A stretch of 64,000 nt of DNA, taken from Phocaeicola plebeius DSM 17135. GTDB lineage: Bacteria > Bacteroidota > Bacteroidia > Bacteroidales > Bacteroidaceae. The notes under the pieces were generated by a model. The model had not been told where the DNA came from. It did no database searches and was given only the letters and a program-made list of their open reading frames with translations. The stretch is taken from the NCBI RefSeq assembly GCF_000187895.1, contig NZ_DS990118.1:157158-221157 (forward strand). Reading direction: 5' to 3'. The first letter of the stretch is position 1; every line of letters begins with the position of its first letter. Of the stretch, positions 1 to 13,748 are shown piece by piece. Both the position numbers and the translations under genes were made by a program.

Positions 1-405
1 AGCCTGATTGCCGAGTTCCGTCTGCAGAAAGTACGCAAGAACTTAGGGGACCAACTTTCCGGAGGCGAACGTCGCCGTACAGAAATTGCCCGCTGTCTGG
101 CTATCGACCCTAAATTTATCATGCTTGATGAGCCATTTGCCGGAGTAGACCCGATTGCCGTGGAAGATATCCAGCATATCGTTTGGAAACTGAAGGACAA
201 GAATATCGGTATTCTGATTACAGACCATAACGTACAGGAAACACTTAGCATCACCGACCGCGCTTACCTGCTGTTTGAAGGAAAAATCCTCTTCCAGGGA
301 ACTCCGGAAGAACTAGCTGAAAACAAGATTGTTCGTGAAAAATACCTGAGTAACAGTTTCGTACTTCGAAGAAAGGATTTCCAGTTGAAAGAAATTAAAG
401 AATAA
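1..405 (+). CDS. lptB: LPS export ABC transporter ATPase LptB (5' truncated)
   Basis: This is the C-terminal part of an ABC ATPase that is open at the window start. The ABC signature LSGGERRR is visible near position 57, followed by the Walker B segment [12 protein letters not shown] and the H-loop in ITDHNVQE. In the LPS-export family LptB powers LptFG at the inner membrane to move lipopolysaccharide to the outer membrane. The tail after the H-loop ([12 protein letters not shown], then [10 protein letters not shown]) fits LptB well. The Walker A part is outside the window. The gene ends just before a strong terminator and is not part of the leftward sus operon. Confidence 0.93.
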   Translation, partial: SLIAEFRLQKVRKNLGDQLSGGERRRTEIARCLAIDPKFIMLDEPFAGVDPIAVEDIQHIVWKLKDKNIGILITDHNVQETLSITDRAYLLFEGKILFQGTPEELAENKIVREKYLSNSFVLRRKDFQLKEIKE

Positions 406-409
406 CATA

Positions 410-458
410 AAAATAAGGAGCTCCTCAATTGTATTAATGAGAAGCTCCTTATTTTTAT
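410..458 (+). terminator. Rho-independent terminator after lptB
   Basis: An 11-bp stem (412-422 with 443-453) built on AATAAGGAGCT / AGCTCCTTATT is followed by a T run. It begins a few bases after the lptB stop. It also sits just past the end of the leftward susE gene and may stop transcription from both sides. Confidence 0.85.
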
Positions 459-474
459 GTCAATCACATTTTAT

Positions 475-1638
475 TTAATTAAGCGACCCGGTTCCATCTG
501 TAAAATTCAATGAAATAGTCTGTCCAGAATTAGCTGATAAAGAATACTCTTCTCCTAAATCTGTCCATCCATTATTTACAGCATTATTTTCACGATAGAA
601 AATTGTTTCACCATTCTTTAATGTAAACTCAAGTCGCCACCAATCAGTGTCTGCTTTGACACACATGCGGACTTCACCCGTAGCAATTAAGGCCGGAGAC
701 ACAAAACTACCGTTTTTATCTTCAGGAACAGAGAATAAATAAGCATCATTATAATTCCAATCCCCCACCGTATTTCCCAACACATATACATTAGGCTTGT
801 AGAAATTCATGGTATACTGATAATCCTCTCCATTCACTTCAGCTATCAAATACACTATATACCATCCTCCTTTATCCACCTTGATATTATCACCACTGTC
901 AGAAAGACCAGCTCCAGCATTATCATTAAACTGATGAATCTTCGAGTAACCATTCCAGTCTTGCTCAAACTTGCCAAACTTAAATTCAGCCCCTGCGTCA
1001 AAATAAACCATACTCCAGAATTCCCCCGCCAGGCCATTTACACTAACCATTGGTTTCCATGTACCCCAAGACGTTCCGATACTTGAACCTACAAGATACA
1101 TTTCTTCTGGAGGTGCTATGGTAGAAACAACCTCACCCAGTTTTATCTGATTAATTTTAATTACATTGGAAACAGAATTTCCCAATTCACTACCTGTAAT
1201 TACTGCCGTAAGACGAACATACACTGGAATCACGATACCTATATAGGTTTCCACATCCGGATTAGCCTGTTTCCACAATTCTACAATTGCAGCATTCAGT
1301 TCCGCAGGTTTCAATAAAACCGTAGAAGATGTATAAGCAGTAGACAAAACCTTATAATTAGACCCTACCTCTTCAGTTTCATCAACAAATGTCTCCTCCA
1401 ATGAAACTTGCACACTATAGGTAGTAGCAGCAGTAAAGCCATAAGCAGGCTGTGCGCATGTCAGAACAACTGTATCTTGAGCTTCTCCCAAATCATAAAG
1501 TTTGTCATCTGGAGTCTCAAGGACAAAAGTTTCAGCTTCATGTAAAACCGGATTATCATCTATATCCGTATTACAAGCTGTTAATAACGGAAGTATACAT
1601 CCGATTAATGATAAAATGGGAAATATTATTTTTTTCAT
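475..1638 (-). CDS. susE: SusE-like starch-binding outer-membrane lipoprotein
   Basis: A 387-residue surface lipoprotein with a lipobox signal peptide (LPLLTAC, Cys about 22). The N-terminal half looks like a SusE Ig-like domain, and the C-terminal half holds Trp/Tyr-rich carbohydrate-binding-like segments (for example GTWKPMVS, GDWNYNDAYL). The family binds malto-oligosaccharides at the cell surface next to SusCD. Its length matches SusE of the Bacteroides thetaiotaomicron sus operon rather than the longer SusF. It is the last gene of the leftward operon, 20 bp after susD. No susF or susG follows, because lptB and its terminator come next. Confidence 0.85.
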   Translation of the reverse strand: MKKIIFPILSLIGCILPLLTACNTDIDDNPVLHEAETFVLETPDDKLYDLGEAQDTVVLTCAQPAYGFTAATTYSVQVSLEETFVDETEEVGSNYKVLSTAYTSSTVLLKPAELNAAIVELWKQANPDVETYIGIVIPVYVRLTAVITGSELGNSVSNVIKINQIKLGEVVSTIAPPEEMYLVGSSIGTSWGTWKPMVSVNGLAGEFWSMVYFDAGAEFKFGKFEQDWNGYSKIHQFNDNAGAGLSDSGDNIKVDKGGWYIVYLIAEVNGEDYQYTMNFYKPNVYVLGNTVGDWNYNDAYLFSVPEDKNGSFVSPALIATGEVRMCVKADTDWWRLEFTLKNGETIFYRENNAVNNGWTDLGEEYSLSANSGQTISLNFTDGTGSLN

Positions 1639-1658
1639 ATTACCAAAATTCTTATAAA

Positions 1659-3344
1659 TTAATACCCTTCATTTTGATGCATATTATTGTTATTATTCAA
1701 ATCTGTAGCAGGGATAGGATATACATTATAAATATCGCTTACTGATTTTCCTTCTTTCGCACCACCTTTCCAGTCCCACAAATACTTATCAGTTGTAAAA
1801 CAATCGAAACGTATCAAATCGCTACGACGTCTGCCTTCCAAATAAAATTCACGTGACCATTCATCCAATAAATACATCTCTGTTAGTTCATTCAATGTAG
1901 GTTGTTTGGTACAACCACGTTTCGCACGCAATGTTTTAATATCCTCCCATGCTAAACTTTTTTGATTCAGACGGAAGTTGGCTTCAGCACGGGTCAAATA
2001 AGCTTCTGCTAAACGGAACAAAGGTATATCTGTATCTGGATATTCTGTATGACTGGTAGAAGCTCCATCTGAGCGGATATTTTGCCATTTCACAATTGAC
2101 AAACCACTCTGAAAACCAGTAATGGATTTCGGATCCATCGTTCTCTTTCCTCCACCTGCTCCAGAATAAAACATAGCCCGGTCATCTCCAGCTGCCTTAA
2201 TCATATCCTGCGTCCGTACACCATATTGAGCATCCCATGAATCAATAGCCTCATCATTTGCAAAATCACTCTGTCCTGGTACCTCTACATTTTCAGGAAT
2301 CATAGGGACTTTGTCTTCATCAAAGAATTTATATACCAGCGCATTTCTTGCAATCAAGCAAGACCATCCATTTGTAGTACCCATATGAGGCATTCCACCC
2401 GTACGCGTGCCACAAATCAAATAAGTAGATCCTCCATAATTTCGAGTTTTCATACCATCCTGACGAATAGGAAGAATAATTTCCTTCATGGCCTTTTCAT
2501 TCTGGTCATTATCAGCCATAAACATCAGCTTGTAGTCATCGCACAATTCATAATAACCACTATTGATAACTTTATCTGCATACGTCTTGGCATCTTCATA
2601 ATCTGCCGTACCGGTATACACCTCCGCATTCAAGTAGACACGAGCCCTCAGCAACCAGTTAGCAGCTTTGTCTGCACGACCAAAAGGAGCTTGTCCCGGC
2701 TCATACATGTCTGCCTCGCATTCACTGAGTTCATTCTGGATGTAATCAAATAAATCCTTTCCTGTTTTCTCTACCGGCAAATCATTGTCAAAATGCTCCT
2801 TGAAAGGCGCCTTGCCGAACAGGTCAAGGAAATAAGCATAATGTAACGCACGCAAGAAACGCACCTCAGCCCGCTGCCGCAAAGATTCCTGATCCGATTT
2901 ATCCGCAATCTGATCCAAGAAGAAATTCATTTGCGTAATGTCATAACCTAATCGCACATAAACCCATTCCGTACGCTGACTTGAAGAATTCCATGCTATA
3001 TTAGTAAACTGAGGAATATCGACATTGTCTTGCCACACCCATACACATTCGTCTGTAGGTAATTCCTGACAATTAAAAATAGTACGGTAAAAGCCCGATT
3101 CGCCTTCATCCTGTCCATCCAAATCCGGAGTTCCAGCAAGACCTTTCTGCCCTGTCAATCCCAACAATGCATATTGCTTAACAAAAGCTGCATCTTGGTC
3201 AAAACTAGATGAACTTTGCGGGTCAATAGAACTAATGTCCAAATCATTGACACAGGAAACATTCCCTAATGAAATGGCCACAATCAATGCAGCAGAAAAT
3301 ATATGTTTCAAATAATTAGCTTTCATACGTCTTAATGTTTTCAT
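1659..3344 (-). CDS. susD: SusD-like starch-binding lipoprotein
   Basis: A RagB/SusD-family lipoprotein of about 561 residues. I chose the start MKTLRRMK at 3344, four bases after the susC stop, because it gives a good lipoprotein signal ending in GNVSC; MKANYLK at 3326 is an alternative. An upstream in-frame extension overlaps susC and is unlikely. The C-terminal SusD signature region (LFRLAEAYLTRAEANFR, then EWSREFYLEGRRRSDLIRF) is clear. SusD caps the SusC barrel and captures starch oligosaccharides. With SusC and SusE it forms the import complex of this locus. Confidence 0.93.
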   Translation of the reverse strand: MKTLRRMKANYLKHIFSAALIVAISLGNVSCVNDLDISSIDPQSSSSFDQDAAFVKQYALLGLTGQKGLAGTPDLDGQDEGESGFYRTIFNCQELPTDECVWVWQDNVDIPQFTNIAWNSSSQRTEWVYVRLGYDITQMNFFLDQIADKSDQESLRQRAEVRFLRALHYAYFLDLFGKAPFKEHFDNDLPVEKTGKDLFDYIQNELSECEADMYEPGQAPFGRADKAANWLLRARVYLNAEVYTGTADYEDAKTYADKVINSGYYELCDDYKLMFMADNDQNEKAMKEIILPIRQDGMKTRNYGGSTYLICGTRTGGMPHMGTTNGWSCLIARNALVYKFFDEDKVPMIPENVEVPGQSDFANDEAIDSWDAQYGVRTQDMIKAAGDDRAMFYSGAGGGKRTMDPKSITGFQSGLSIVKWQNIRSDGASTSHTEYPDTDIPLFRLAEAYLTRAEANFRLNQKSLAWEDIKTLRAKRGCTKQPTLNELTEMYLLDEWSREFYLEGRRRSDLIRFDCFTTDKYLWDWKGGAKEGKSVSDIYNVYPIPATDLNNNNNMHQNEGY

Positions 3345-3348
3345 AAAA

Positions 3349-6300
3349 TTAGAATTGTAAATTAACTCCCAACAAGAATGTAAATGCACGCGGATAAGGA
3401 TTTGAATCAATTCCACTTTTTACTTCCGGGTCCAATCCTTCATACTTAGTAATAATAAACGGATTCTGCGCTGTCGCATAAACACGTCCTCCGAGACCTT
3501 TATAAGCAGAAGTTTTAAACAAATCTTTAAAAGAATAACCCAACGTAATATTATCACAACGCAAGAATGAAGCATTACGTACAAAGTAATCACTCATATA
3601 ATATTCTCCCTTTCCTGTAAAACCAAGCGCAATAGCCTCCGCAGTTGTATTTGAATAAGCCGTATTAGAGAATAATCCTGAACTGCTTACATTTGCCTTA
3701 TTTGCCAGGAAGTCATAATACACATAATTATTCAAGCTACTACGTAAAGAAAAGCTGAAATCCCAGTTCTTATATGTCATCTTCGAAGTGAGTCCCATCA
3801 TAAAATCAGCTGCCGGTTTCTTATAGATATATTTATCAGAACTGTTGATGATACCATCTCCATTGCGGTCAACAAACATATTCTCAATCGGATTACCGTT
3901 TTCATCATACACCTGCTGGTACACATAGAAAGAGTTAGCCGCATAACCCACCTTATTGACTTGCACCTTCGTATTGTTACCACGGGATATGCTGTTACCC
4001 GTTTCTACGTAATAATCGGCATCATCCCCACCGGTCAGCTTGGTAATCTCATTATGATTCCAAGTAAAGTTATAGGTCACGTCCCACATAAAATCTTTCG
4101 TAACCACAGGTTTTACGTTAAAGGCAAATTCCACTCCATAATTTTTCAGCGATCCGATATTCTGCAACATTTGTGCATTGAAGTTCGTACCTACCGGAAT
4201 CTTCACACTGTTCAACAGATCGTTTGTTTCACGGTAATAACCATCCACATTACCGCTGATACGTCCGTTGAAGAATCCGAAATCCAATCCGGCATTATAA
4301 GTGGTGGTCTGCTCCCACTTCAAGTTCGTATTGAAGGCATTGGCACGAGAAGTATGATAATATGTGTCTCCAAACGGATATTGTGCATAATCATCACTCA
4401 CTACATACAGCGGCATATATGCAAAATCCGAAGTCACATCCTGTTGTCCGGTGATACCCCATCCCAACCGAAGCTTCAAATCAGACAGAAAATTAACATC
4501 TTTCAAGAAGTTTTCTTCCTTCATCTTCCAAGCCAGAGCCAAAGAGGGAAAAGTCCCCCAGCGGTTCCCATCGGCAAAACGTGAAGAGCCATCCCAGCGC
4601 ATGGTAAAGGTGAACAGGTAACGGTCTAACAACGTATAGTTCAAACGTCCGAAATAAGAGACCAATGTATTACGGGTAGCATACGCCGTCTGTTCCTTCA
4701 ATACAGCATCATGAATTTCCCCAGTATAAGGATCCACTCCATTCCCGATGGTAAATCCATTCCGGTGAAAATGCTGTTCCTCCCCACCGGCCATGATGTC
4801 AAAGGTATGTGCGCCCAATGTCTTGATATATTGCGCATATACGTTATACGACAAATTGTATTTGTATTCAGTCACAGCCGAAGTATTTCCATAATAGTTG
4901 TAAGAGAATGAATAAGGTGAATAAATGGTAGTCTGTGTACCATCTGCATATTCACCACCCAAGCTGGCATGCAAATGCAGGTCGGGCAAGAAATGGAATT
5001 TATAATCCACTTCTACATTACCTACGAAATCATTACTGTTGGCACTGTCATCTTTCTGTTCCAAAGCTGCCACAGGATTCTGCGGCGTATTCTTATTCGC
5101 CGTATACCGCCAGTCCGGATCCGAAAAATCAGAAGTAGACTGTGCATTCTGATAATACCCTCCAAACACATCATACATGCTGTCACCGCCATATACCGGA
5201 CGAGTAGGATCCATGGAAAGTGCACCTCCAATAGCAGCTCCGGCATCAGCATACCGATTCTTTCCATTCATGTATTTCGCCGTTACGTTCACCTTCAAAT
5301 GGTCATCAAAGAAAGAAGGAGCCAGATTAACTGATGCGGTAAAACGCTGAAAATTAGAAGTTTTCAAAATACCATCATTATAACTGTATCCTAATGAAAT
5401 GCGATACGGAAGATTCTTCAAACCTCCATTGATGGACACATGATGGTCTGTGCTGATGGCTGGACGAAATATCTCATCCTGCCAATCGGTATTAGCCGTA
5501 CCTAGCGACGCCGGCAATTCATCGCCAAAAATCTGCTGAGCGTATGCCCGGTATTCGTCTCCATTCAGCACATCATATTTCTTCTGAATGGTGGATACGG
5601 AAACCGAACCGTTGTAGCTGACCTTCGGAGCCTGACCGCTCTTTCCTTTTTTCGTAGTAATAATGATGACACCGTTGGAAGCACGGGAACCATAGATGGC
5701 TGTAGCCGAAGCATCTTTCAGTACCGTAAACGTTTCAATATCTTCTGGGTTCACCAGAGAAAGCCCATTCGACATACCCTTGACACCGTTGTTATCGATG
5801 GCCAGCCCGTCAATTACAATCAACGGATCATTGCTGGCATTCAGGGAAGAGCCTCCACGGATACGGATCTGTGCACCTCCCCCCGGAGTACCGTCATTGG
5901 AAATCACACTCACACCAGCTACCTTTCCAGTCAACATATCCTGCGCATTGGTAGTAATACCTTTGCTCAGTTCATCCGGCTTAATTGCAGTAACCGAACC
6001 AGTCGCATCATTTTTCTTCACCGAACCATAACCAATCACCACCACATCATCCAACACTTCCGTATCATCCTGAAGCGTCACATTCATTGTAGCTGCCGCA
6101 GGAAGTTCCTGAGTTTTATAACCGATAAAAGAAATGACTATCACATCTCCCTTTTTTGCTTCCAAGGTAAAATTACCATCAAAATCCGTAATGGTTCCGT
6201 TCGTTGTTCCTTTCACCAGAATATTAGCTCCAATCACGCCCATTCCGGTATTATCTTTCACTACACCTTTCACGGTCAGTCCTTGTGCAAAAACTTGCAC

Positions 6301-6366
6301 GGAAAGTAACATTCCAACTACCCATAATAGCAGGAATTTACTTACTACATTCCTCTTTATTTCCAT
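3349..6366 (-). CDS. susC: SusC-like TonB-dependent transporter (starch locus)
   Basis: A 1005-residue TonB-dependent outer-membrane transporter. It has a signal peptide (residues 1-28), a carboxypeptidase-D-like N-terminal extension (about 30-115, with GVIGANILVKGT and ITDFDGNFTL), a plug domain (DVVVIGYGSVKKNDATGSV to ASATAIYGSRASNGVI) and a long beta barrel ending in LLGVNLQF, with the typical terminal Phe. It imports malto-oligosaccharides using TonB energy. The neighbours susA, susB, susD and susE support assignment to the starch system. The plug motif DASATAIYGSRASNGVI is typical of the SusC branch. Confidence 0.95.
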   Translation of the reverse strand: MEIKRNVVSKFLLLWVVGMLLSVQVFAQGLTVKGVVKDNTGMGVIGANILVKGTTNGTITDFDGNFTLEAKKGDVIVISFIGYKTQELPAAATMNVTLQDDTEVLDDVVVIGYGSVKKNDATGSVTAIKPDELSKGITTNAQDMLTGKVAGVSVISNDGTPGGGAQIRIRGGSSLNASNDPLIVIDGLAIDNNGVKGMSNGLSLVNPEDIETFTVLKDASATAIYGSRASNGVIIITTKKGKSGQAPKVSYNGSVSVSTIQKKYDVLNGDEYRAYAQQIFGDELPASLGTANTDWQDEIFRPAISTDHHVSINGGLKNLPYRISLGYSYNDGILKTSNFQRFTASVNLAPSFFDDHLKVNVTAKYMNGKNRYADAGAAIGGALSMDPTRPVYGGDSMYDVFGGYYQNAQSTSDFSDPDWRYTANKNTPQNPVAALEQKDDSANSNDFVGNVEVDYKFHFLPDLHLHASLGGEYADGTQTTIYSPYSFSYNYYGNTSAVTEYKYNLSYNVYAQYIKTLGAHTFDIMAGGEEQHFHRNGFTIGNGVDPYTGEIHDAVLKEQTAYATRNTLVSYFGRLNYTLLDRYLFTFTMRWDGSSRFADGNRWGTFPSLALAWKMKEENFLKDVNFLSDLKLRLGWGITGQQDVTSDFAYMPLYVVSDDYAQYPFGDTYYHTSRANAFNTNLKWEQTTTYNAGLDFGFFNGRISGNVDGYYRETNDLLNSVKIPVGTNFNAQMLQNIGSLKNYGVEFAFNVKPVVTKDFMWDVTYNFTWNHNEITKLTGGDDADYYVETGNSISRGNNTKVQVNKVGYAANSFYVYQQVYDENGNPIENMFVDRNGDGIINSSDKYIYKKPAADFMMGLTSKMTYKNWDFSFSLRSSLNNYVYYDFLANKANVSSSGLFSNTAYSNTTAEAIALGFTGKGEYYMSDYFVRNASFLRCDNITLGYSFKDLFKTSAYKGLGGRVYATAQNPFIITKYEGLDPEVKSGIDSNPYPRAFTFLLGVNLQF

Positions 6367-6448
6367 ATTATTAAATTAAAGTATTCCGTAAATTTTATGC
6401 TAATACCTATTGAAAGCCCAATCTTTACCTTATTACAATCCTGTTCAG

Positions 6449-8644
<2,196 letters not shown>

Positions 8645-8684
8645 TTAATATTGATTAGATTTTATGTTTTTCAATTACCGAAAG

Positions 8685-8692
8685 CAAAATTA
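8685..8692 (-). promoter_or_regulatory. Bacteroides-type -7 box upstream of susB
   Basis: Read leftward the box is TAATTTTG, a full match to TAnnTTTG. It predicts a start near 8678 and a leader of about 49 bases. A good -33 TTTG is not obvious, which fits an activator-dependent promoter. Confidence 0.6.
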
Positions 8693-8726
8693 TGCGTCAC
8701 TTTCTCATCTTATTTTCACAAAAAGG

Positions 8727-8737
8727 AAAATATAAAT
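8727..8737 (-). promoter_or_regulatory. Candidate SusR site upstream of susB
   Basis: The 11-mer AAAATATAAAT (plus-strand reading) begins 35 bases from the outer edge of the susB -7 box. The same 11-mer occurs at the same spacing upstream of susA (10732-10742), and in both cases CATAAA follows within a few bases. Confidence 0.5.
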
Positions 8738-8807
8738 CAGCATAAATGGTAATCATCTTATAATAAGCTGATTAATCAGTTTTACATAGTCTCAAAATAG
8801 AAACGTT

Positions 8808-10700
<1,893 letters not shown>

Positions 10701-10718
10701 TCATGAAAAAAGATTTCT

Positions 10719-10726
10719 TATCTTTG
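10719..10726 (+). promoter_or_regulatory. Bacteroides-type -7 box for susR
   Basis: TATCTTTG on the plus strand matches TAnnTTTG and predicts a susR leader of about 107 bases. Confidence 0.55.
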
Positions 10727-10731
10727 GAAAT

Positions 10732-10742
10732 AAAATATAAAT
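10732..10742 (-). promoter_or_regulatory. Candidate SusR site upstream of susA
   Basis: AAAATATAAAT lies exactly as far from the susA -7 box (35 bases) as its copy does from the susB -7 box. This is the expected placement for an activator acting at both promoters. It overlaps the predicted susR leader start, so it could also influence susR. Confidence 0.5.
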
Positions 10743-10839
10743 ACATAAAGAAAATAAACGCAAGATTTACAACAAGTTAACAAAGTTTGAAACAACTAAA
10801 ATATAAATGATATAACACCAGATATTCAACCTTAAAACT

Positions 10840-12432
10840 ATGAGATCTATACTTTTCCTTATACTGTTTATTGCAGAAGGCTGGCTCATCTCCATTTCTG
10901 CACAAAGCTCCGAGCAACGAATCTTAGAGCAATTAGATAAAGCGATTTCCCAAAAAGAGAAATTTAAAAATGACAGAGAAGCTGTCATATCTCAAATCAA
11001 ACAAAGACTGAACTATGCCACAGACAATATTGAACGTTATAAACTCTGTGGAGAACTCTTCAATTTATATCTACATTATCAGGCTGATTCTGCCTGCCAC
11101 TATATTCGTCGTAAAGCATACTACAACTCTCTCCAGCCTCAACCGGAGCGAGACATCGAAATCTCCATCAATCGGGCAGAAGTAAGAGGTGTCATGGGAA
11201 TGTACAACGAAGCCTTGACAGAGTTACAAACTATTCACCCTCACGAGTTGTCTTCACCCAACTTAGAATATTATTATTTCACCATAAGAGCCTGTTATGG
11301 ATGGATGGCAGACAATACAGTAGACCCACACGTAAAACAAACGTATCTGAAAAAGACGGAACTGTATCGTGACTCCCTATTGAAAATACTTCCTCAGGGG
11401 AGCGACCGTAGTATTGTATTGGCAGAAAAAATGATATTAGGCGGTCAGGCAGACCAAGCTATTCCCATTTTGAACAAAGTACTTACTTCTCCTTTAGACA
11501 TGCAAGAGAAAGCATACGCATACTATACCCTTTCATTGGCATACGAAGCCAAGAAAGACACAGACATGGAAATCTATTACCTTGCTCAGACAGCCCTCAT
11601 TGACCTCAATGCATCGGTTCGTGAATACGCAGCCCTTCAAAAGCTTGCTCGTCTGGTATACCAGCAAGGCGACCCGGAAAGAGCTTATAATTACGTAAGT
11701 TGCTCCATGAAAGACGCTGTAGCCTGCAATGCACGCTTACGTTTTTTAGAAGTTACAGAATTCTATCCCATCATCGATAAGGCTTATTCCGACAAAAAGG
11801 CACAGGAAAAACGATTAGGAAGAATCCTCACTCTTAGCATTACCGGATTGGCTGTATGTCTCATCCTACTGGCCTTTTACCTATACCATGGACTAAGAAA
11901 ACTTTCTCTCATGCGAAAGAATCTCTCGAAAAGCAACAAAGAACTAGTAGCTCTCAACCAACAGTTGCAGCAGACAGGGAAAATCAAAGAAGTATACATC
12001 GCCCGCTACTTGGACCGTTGTGTCAGCTACCTGGACAAACTGGAGCAATACAGACGCTCATTAGAGAAATTAGCTATGGCTTCCCGTATAGAAGATTTAT
12101 TTAAAGCCATCCGTTCGGCAGATTTTCTGCGTGAAGAGCGTAAAAACTTCTATAATGAATTTGATAAATCATTCTTGGAACTATTTCCTAATTTCATCCA
12201 TGATTTCAACAGTCTATTGAATGAAGATGGAAAAATTGAACCCAAACCCGGAGAAATCTTAAACACGGAGTTACGTATTTTCGCCTTGATTCGCCTGGGT
12301 GTAACCGATGCCAACCGAATTGCCCATTTTTTGGGATACTCATTAGCCACAGTATATAATTATAGAAGTAAAATCCGCAACAAGGCTAAAGGTGATAAGG
12401 ATAACTTTGAACAGGAGGTGATGAGATTATAA
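10840..12432 (+). CDS. susR: SusR-type membrane-bound transcriptional activator
   Basis: A 530-residue regulator with an N-terminal signal or anchor segment (residues 3-20), a TPR-like alpha-helical sensor region, one strong membrane span (about 326-348, ITGLAVCLILLAFYLYHG), a coiled coil and a C-terminal HTH (LRIFALIRLGVTDANRIAH, then YSLATVYNYRSKIRNKAK). This is the SusR / DUF6377 architecture. SusR senses maltose-type sugars in the periplasm and activates susA and susB-onward genes from the inner membrane. Its divergent placement next to susA supports this role. Confidence 0.92.
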   Translation: MRSILFLILFIAEGWLISISAQSSEQRILEQLDKAISQKEKFKNDREAVISQIKQRLNYATDNIERYKLCGELFNLYLHYQADSACHYIRRKAYYNSLQPQPERDIEISINRAEVRGVMGMYNEALTELQTIHPHELSSPNLEYYYFTIRACYGWMADNTVDPHVKQTYLKKTELYRDSLLKILPQGSDRSIVLAEKMILGGQADQAIPILNKVLTSPLDMQEKAYAYYTLSLAYEAKKDTDMEIYYLAQTALIDLNASVREYAALQKLARLVYQQGDPERAYNYVSCSMKDAVACNARLRFLEVTEFYPIIDKAYSDKKAQEKRLGRILTLSITGLAVCLILLAFYLYHGLRKLSLMRKNLSKSNKELVALNQQLQQTGKIKEVYIARYLDRCVSYLDKLEQYRRSLEKLAMASRIEDLFKAIRSADFLREERKNFYNEFDKSFLELFPNFIHDFNSLLNEDGKIEPKPGEILNTELRIFALIRLGVTDANRIAHFLGYSLATVYNYRSKIRNKAKGDKDNFEQEVMRL

Positions 12433-12451
12433 TTGTTTTATCTAATATAAA

Positions 12452-12495
12452 GATCCCCAAATTTACATTCCAACGAAGTAAACTTGGGGATTTCT
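12452..12495. terminator. Bidirectional terminator between susR and the glycan PUL
   Basis: A stem AUCCCCAA (12453-12460) with UUGGGGAU (12484-12491), extended by an imperfect UUUAC/GUAAA pairing, separates two convergent genes. Confidence 0.65.
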
Positions 12496-12523
12496 ATCTA
12501 GTTAAGGTATAAAATACTATATT

Positions 12524-13732
12524 TTATTTCACATTCTCACTCTTTGCATCTTCCACATATTCCTTCCATAAATCCTCTATCTTATAATTCTCTCCCAGAA
12601 TATATTGAACAGCCTTCTCCAAAGACCACTGAGAACCTAATTGCACAATTGACACCGTCAATTTACGCAAAAAATCACCATCATAAGTTCTTAGCCAATT
12701 CATAAAATAGCCAGAAGTTCCATAAGGTAATTGCCATATATAAGGACAAGGAGTATTGCCAGACTTCCGATTCTCATCATAATATGCACCAGAATTCAAA
12801 GCTGTATTAATACGATTGGCATCAGTAACTCCACCACAAGCACTTCTTACGGCATCAGCCATTCCTTCTATACAAGAAGGCTGATTGCTGTCTACAGCAC
12901 CAGTTTTCTGTACTAAATGGGTAAATTCATGAATCAATACACCACGAATCTCAAAAGTTGCATCGTCCATGGATACAGCTCCGTTATTGACCTGTCCTAC
13001 ATATTCTGAACTCATTCTCATCAACGGTCCTTCGCTGTCACCCGAAACATAAGCAACAGCCCCAGCATAATCCATAGGGCCCAAAATACATTTTAACCAA
13101 GGAACCGGCTGCTGTTTTGCATCTACAGATGAATAATACATAGAAGATAATACCAATTGTAACACCTTCGTATAATAAGCCTTCTTTTCTTCATCTGTCT
13201 TTCCTACAATATTATCATAAGCAGCAGCTATCTCAGGAGTTACAGCAGATTCTGTGACCAATTTATAGGTGGGAGGCATGATATCAAAAAATACTTCTGA
13301 CGAAGTCACATTAGTCAAGGTCAGGTTTTCTGCGGAAGCCCATTCACTCACCTCCTCTGCTCCATCTTTATTCCAAATACAACGATACTGTACTGTACTA
13401 GGATTTTTGGTTACCACGGTAAAATAATCATAAGAACTGGCAAAATTAGGATTTGCCATGATCTTTACTGATTTAGAAAGTCCGTTCAAAGCCATAAAAG
13501 AGACTTCTACACCTTTATAAGATTTGGCATCAGCTGTGGTCTGCCACATAATCTTCAATTCATTCAAATCTTTGTTATAAATGGCACCTCTGGCCTCCAA
13601 AGCTTCCCCACTTACAGGAACTACACCTTCAGGAAGTTCTCCAAAAACCTGTCCACCTTCATTTACGCAAGAACTTGTTGTAAACAAGCCTAAAGCCATC
13701 AAACATATTAATAGTGTACGCATATCTTTCAT
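12524..13732 (-). CDS. Lipoprotein with basic-secretory-protein-type metallopeptidase domain
   Basis: A 402-residue lipoprotein (LFTTSSC lipobox). The N-terminal part (about 30-145) looks like an Ig- or FnIII-like accessory domain of the DUF4998 kind. The C-terminal part resembles the basic secretory protein (BSP) family. It carries the zinc motif HEFTH followed by the downstream EGMADAVR segment typical of BSP peptidases. It is the last gene of the leftward glycan PUL. A second, smaller BSP protein lies at 23019-23813. The likely role is attack on glycoprotein backbones at the cell surface; the substrate is unknown. Confidence 0.8.
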   Translation of the reverse strand: MKDMRTLLICLMALGLFTTSSCVNEGGQVFGELPEGVVPVSGEALEARGAIYNKDLNELKIMWQTTADAKSYKGVEVSFMALNGLSKSVKIMANPNFASSYDYFTVVTKNPSTVQYRCIWNKDGAEEVSEWASAENLTLTNVTSSEVFFDIMPPTYKLVTESAVTPEIAAAYDNIVGKTDEEKKAYYTKVLQLVLSSMYYSSVDAKQQPVPWLKCILGPMDYAGAVAYVSGDSEGPLMRMSSEYVGQVNNGAVSMDDATFEIRGVLIHEFTHLVQKTGAVDSNQPSCIEGMADAVRSACGGVTDANRINTALNSGAYYDENRKSGNTPCPYIWQLPYGTSGYFMNWLRTYDGDFLRKLTVSIVQLGSQWSLEKAVQYILGENYKIEDLWKEYVEDAKSENVK

Positions 13733-13748
13733 TTTTATTTACTAATTA